Source: Poa pratensis (Eukaryota > Streptophyta > Magnoliopsida > Poales > Poaceae). Taken from it: a stretch of DNA of 64,000 nucleotides. Both the position numbers and the translations under genes were made by a program. Shown one piece after another: positions 59,656 to 64,000 of this stretch (position 1 is the stretch's first letter; each line of letters starts with the position of its first letter). Location of the stretch: NCBI GenBank assembly GCA_947311845.1, contig CAMZMU010000111.1, positions 18,742,737 through 18,806,736 on the forward strand, read 5' to 3'. The notes beneath the pieces are model-generated. The model was given only the letters and a program-made list of their open reading frames with translations. It ran no database searches and had not been told where the DNA came from.

Positions 59656-60094
59656 CAAAATCAAGTCAGCTCGGCGCAGATCTTTAGGGAACTGCCGCGT
59701 CAGTGGAGAAGCTCTTGTGCACTGGACAAACCTGGGCTGCAATAATCTTGCGGCAGAAGCGAGATCAGTTAACCTGATTTATCATCCTTGTGGCTGCATG
59801 ACGTGATGTTCCCGTTTTTTACCGTTTGCTAGGATGTTAACTAAACTGTTAGATCGATCTGATGCCCATCTCATCGCTGTTGACACTATTATTGGTATCC
59901 ATGTGTACCTAACTCTCAGTATCTCAAGATTAATTATGTTCTATATTCATGTGTTGTTAAGCAACGAGCACAAGTCTTTTACTCCCTCCGTTTCGGCCAC
60001 TATCAAAACGGCGCTGCTATACATACAACGATTTTCGTCCGATACCTGTACGATCCCTGCGTGGTAGCGAACAAGCCACTAGCGACGTGGGAAA

Positions 60095-60465
60095 TAAGTG
60101 CATCTCCACCCACAAAGCATCACTAATGCTCATTGGGCTACCGGATACTAAAAACGGCTACACTAGCGTTCGGCCCGACCCGTTTTTTGTGCAGCATCAC
60201 TCCTGAGTGAGCCTTCAAAATTGGGGGCGCACTCGGACCTGCGGACAACGCCAAACATGTCCACATGCAGCCACATATGGGGCCCCGCCTGTCATCTGCA
60301 CACCGGTCACGACGCGAGTGTAATGGAAGAGCAGTCTTGCGAAACGGCGCTGCCAGCCAGCGTGGCGGAGGAGACGCAAGCCAACATTCGCCGACTACTC
60401 CAATAGTCATCCTCTGACGCTGTTGCCGGACGTTATATTGTGAGCGCGGCTGGAGATGCTCTTAG
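60095..60465. mobile_element. Possible DNA-transposon remnant with gcatctcca ends
   Basis: gtgcatctccaccc near 60098 and ggctggagatgctctta near 60446 form an imperfect inverted pair of a type common in grass MITEs. Target duplications were not identified. Confidence 0.35.
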
Positions 60466-61554
60466 CCCCACGAATATAATTTGCATATTTCGCTAACACT
60501 GGCGGTTTATTTCATTCGAATACTTATCTAAGCTTTCGTCCCATTCTACGAATAAACTAAACGGCGGAACCGTACTTATCCACAAAAAAATTAAAAATTA
60601 CAATATTTCATTAGTATTTTATATATCTTACAAAATACGACGAAAAATTAAACTAAAAAAATCTAAACCTACAGACTGGTGTAGAACCGGTCCCACTCGT
60701 ACGCAGCCACCGTAGCTCGACGTCGAACACGGCGGCCTGTTGTGGGGCTTTCTTCTGCTCATCCTTGACATCGGCGTCGGCTCCGGGCAGCGGCGGCCGC
60801 CTCCTCTTGACCCTATTGGGAGCGTCATTGGAGTGGCCGGTGGAGATGCTGTTACAACCAATGATTATATATGTAGGCTAAATTCTGCTGAAATTTGACT
60901 TCCAAAATTTAGTGTATGTGTGGTTTATTCTGTACCAGATTGGACAGGAGGCGTGCAAGATTAGGAAGACAAAGGAATCGTGGACATTTTTTTGGTGGGC
61001 TTAAGGCAGATTATTACGATTATTACGGGGTCTAGGAAAAGAAAGCAGAGTATTACGGGCTTTGGGTTTTGGGCTCACCTTCCGCACGGGAAGGAATATT
61101 TAGCACCGTACAAAACGAGCGTCGTACAGTTATCGGATGATAAACGTACATTTTCTCTTGTATACAAGGCCACAGACAGTAACCGAGGCAAAATTAATGA
61201 GGTTTTCTCGTACTTTAAGAATAGTACTCAGTGAGAGAGCCAGTAAAGAAAGAGGAGTTGCATGCACCTATTTATTAACCCAGCAAGCGAGGCTAAATAA
61301 GTTTGCTTTGCCAACGATTTAAACAATCATTAATTAGTTTAATTTTTTACCTTGGTATCTGGAATATGAGTTTGTGGCCTTGTATACAAAAACAGAGGGA
61401 GTACTTTCTATGTCCCTAAGCTAATAACATCACTCGATCCACTCCATCTAGTGCACACTATCCCCACTAATGTTCTATCCACTAAACTGATCATATCAAG
61501 CACAATATTTTTAGAATAATTCATCTCATAATATGGATCCACTGTCAAATATGC

Positions 61555-61725
61555 CCTTCTGTTTCTTAAAGGCATATACTGTTGGTCAAAAGTCAATATA
61601 GTGTAACTCTGTCCGATTTTGTCAAATTTTATGAATGCTCATATTTATATCTATAAGATTGGTTAGAGTTAGACTATGTTGACTTCTAATTAAAATTACA
61701 CGCCTTACTTTAAGAAACAGATGTA
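61555..61725. mobile_element. Stowaway-like MITE
   Basis: Inverted ends ccttctgtttcttaaaggc and gccttactttaagaaacagatg flank an AT-rich interior in which gtcaatatagtgtaactctg pairs with tagagttagactatgttgac. The pairing is imperfect, so the element is old. Confidence 0.6.
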
Positions 61726-63611
61726 GTACATAAAAGTGATCATAAATATGTAGGGAAGCTCCTATGATCTATTGACATCAAATCTTATAGATCGAGATGC
61801 CTCTTGGTGGAGACATGATACTACCACAAACCATAGTCCATGTGGTGAACTACACCCTATCTTGGTGGAGAGCAGCATGAGTATGATCGAGATGCCTCTG
61901 ACGGAGATTTTGGTGTCGGTTCCTGGAATTCATCTATGTTTCGCCTCCATATCACACCTCCCGAGAGTCATAGAAGTCCACAGATATTATAGGAAATATT
62001 AGAGTAGAGGGAGTTTGTAGTTGAAAGGGCATGGGAAATGCCTTGTGGGGACCACCTGCCACCTGGGCATGACCCTAGCTTGGTCGCCTCCTTCCGCATG
62101 TCTTCTTGTCTGAAATATATTTTAAAATTTCTCGGGATATTTAGAGGTCTAGAAGGTTCTTTGAAATAAATAAATAAATAACGAAATAGACAAAAGATTT
62201 TTGTGCCTACCGGCGTTTATACGAATTTAGTCCAAATAATTAATCAAATTACTAAATATATGATATTAAACTTAAAAAAGAAATATACCATGTATGACGT
62301 ATCACTCAGTCCCCATACTTGTGGGTCGGTCTACTTCTGGAGCCCAGAGGGAGCACTTGGAGTTGGAGGAGTACATTTGAGTTGATGTGGAAGCTATGGA
62401 CGAGGACCCAGCTTCTACAGGAGAAAACAATCGACTTCTCGATGGGGATGAATACGAAGACAAGTTAGAGGAGAGTGTAATGATGTCACGCACCTCCATC
62501 TCAAGATGCGCATGTTATGAAGTTGATGATTTTGTACCTACAACCAGCTTACGATCATGAAATTCAAACTTGCAAGTTTTAATCTCTATATCGGATCATG
62601 CATCTTTTGGCCACACGCTTGTGCTTAGAATGTTTACATTTTTATGCATTGTACACAAAGCAACCCATGTACTTGTGTCATGCACATTGAGATTTCATAC
62701 TTATCTCCATGTGATGTGCACTTGCATCCCAAAGCAGTTTATATCAGTGCACACATTTAGGAGAAGTTCAATGTTGATGATACAAACTAAAACCAACATT
62801 TTATTATCTCAGTTGTGAATATTTAACGATGTCGTCGTCAATCACCAAAAGAGGGAGGTTAAAAGTGTATCTAGCATGCATATAGGGGTTTGAATGATTC
62901 ACTACAAGGCACTTAAGAAACTAATCATTCGTTTAAACTGGTGCAGGTTTTAGCTTCCTTCGATAGTTGAAATGAGTCGATATCGACCCCTAAAAACCGA
63001 GTAAAAGGTTGGCCCCTATGAAGAAAGTATATATTTATATTTTACTTAAGTCATACGCATGTTGTACTATCAAAAGGGACACTTGGCAAGTACGAGAAAA
63101 ATAAACCTTTGCACAATCTCTAAAGAATCCTCAAAATATCCAACACCTTTAACTCTTTCGCCACAAATCAACTTTCTGCGAACCAACCGATAGACTCTGG
63201 AACTGAGATATAATGGATTTTTTTCTGTCCTGAAAAGATTTTCTATACTTTTTAATTCACTGGATGAATAGTGTTATCGTAGTAAAAAATATTTTTTATG
63301 TTTTTTCCTTTGCTTAACCTTTAACCAAACGGGCCCCAAGCTGAACGTTGCGTAGAGCCCACCAAACAGCGGCATGACAGCAAAACTTGGTCCAACCAAC
63401 ACCTTTCCTCGCTCTCCTGTTCCCCTCCCTCCTTATTTGAATCAACCACGTTCCACACTGCCCCACGCCCCACCCCACCCACGCCACCGTACACAACGCA
63501 GCGCACCTCACTCGCCTTGGGCTTCCCAAAGCGCGCCGCCTTGCTCCCCTCGCAGCGCCGCCACCACCCCCGAGAAGTCCGTCGGTAGGGTCGCCTCAGC
63601 CTAGTGCGGCG

Positions 63612-63839
63612 ATGGAGAACGAGGGCGAGGGCGCCACACCGGCGGAGGTGGCCGCGGCGGCGGAGGTGGCGAGGAACCCGAGGTGCTACCTCGACGTGAG
63701 CATCGGCGGCGACATGGAGGGGCGGATCGTGGTGGACCTCTACGCCTCCGTGGTGCCGCGCACGGCCGAGAACTTCCGCGCGCTCTGCACCGGCGAGAAG
63801 GGCGTCAGCGCCGCCACCGGCGCGCGGCTCCACTACAAG
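63612..63839 (+). CDS. CYP40: Cyclophilin, CYP40-like peptidyl-prolyl isomerase (first exon only)
   Basis: The ATG at 63612 begins a 76-codon exon ending in a GT donor (63840). After an acidic/Ala-rich N-terminus (about 20 residues) comes [20 protein letters not shown], then [19 protein letters not shown] and LHYK, the start of a cyclophilin fold. The SIGG-(D/E)-(M/L)-EGR form is typical of CYP40, which in full length adds TPR repeats that bind HSP90 and supports miRNA (AGO1) function in plants. The TPR part would lie beyond the window, so another multidomain cyclophilin cannot be excluded. The 5' leader is CT- and C-rich. Confidence 0.8.
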
Positions 63840-64000
63840 GTTTCTCTTCTGCCGGCTGGGAGTTCCCTGTGCGGTCGCGCTATTTGGTACCGGTAGTAGA
63901 TTTTTTTAGGTTCCGGTTCTGTTGGGCGCGCGATTGGGTTTAGTTTGAGCGAGGCCACCCTTCCTGTTAATTCGATTTCGACCACTGTCAGATAAAAAAA

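Larger units (their letters stand above)
59656..63611. other. Intergenic region between the MADS and cyclophilin genes
   Basis: No gene recognised. Contents include a lone Stowaway-like left end (59983, actccctccgtttcggccac) and a lone right end near 61390 (cagagggagta). A low-complexity AAAT run lies at 62165-62180. The last 300 bases are GC-rich and lead into the cyclophilin exon. Short frames elsewhere show no family resemblance. Confidence 0.45.

Overview
The window looks like nuclear DNA of a grass, most likely Pooideae/Triticeae. The genes have many introns with GT/AG borders and GC-rich first exons, and the proteins resemble cereal families. The repeat content is also cereal-like: an Au-type SINE, Stowaway MITEs, a CACTA element, Ty3/gypsy LTR elements with a TGGCGCCGTTGCC primer site, and a MULE. 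Nothing bacterial or organellar was seen. Gene and family names rest on recalled family sequences; no database search was possible.

Layout. (1) 1-5749 (+): the last 15 exons of a large plant-conserved protein of the Arabidopsis At4g24610/At5g65440 type. One intron holds an Au SINE with a 14-bp target duplication, and another holds a 56-bp tandem triplet. (2) 6.3-21.5 kb: a tandem duplication of a two-gene module, MED26-like plus FKBP12, both on the minus strand. In unit 1 both genes are decayed and a degraded copia element sits in the 3' flank. In unit 2 a MED26-like ORF of 206 codons and a perfect five-exon FKBP12 gene remain, separated by a decayed gypsy-type element. (3) 23.5-25.5 kb (-): a four-exon universal stress protein gene. 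(4) 27.1-28.4 kb: a poly(A)-tailed retroposon with a 19-bp target duplication and a nested hAT-type MITE. (5) 29.06-33.85 kb: a complete MULE with a 9-bp target duplication, long palindrome-rich inverted termini and a MURA-like transposase ORF of 985 residues. A paralogous empty site lies nearby at 34.3 kb. (6) 35.34-50.52 kb: a CACTA element (target duplication AGA) carrying a complete 6.67-kb non-autonomous LTR retrotransposon (target duplication ACGGC), a probable Helitron segment and a 5S rRNA-like segment. (7) 51.98-59.66 kb (+): an eight-exon SVP/StMADS11-clade MADS-box gene. Two exons are each one base short of the family frame, and an intron contains a second long retroposon. (8) 63.6 kb to the end (+): the first exon of a CYP40-like cyclophilin.

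The cellular genes do not form a pathway; two immunophilin classes (FKBP12, cyclophilin) occur about 42 kb apart, probably by chance. Insertion order can be read from nesting: the CACTA was entered by the LTR element and apparently by a Helitron, the retroposon was entered by the hAT MITE, and the gene module was duplicated before the copia and gypsy insertions. The points most worth checking are the shortened MED26-like proteins, the MULE with its empty site, and the double frameshift in the MADS gene.
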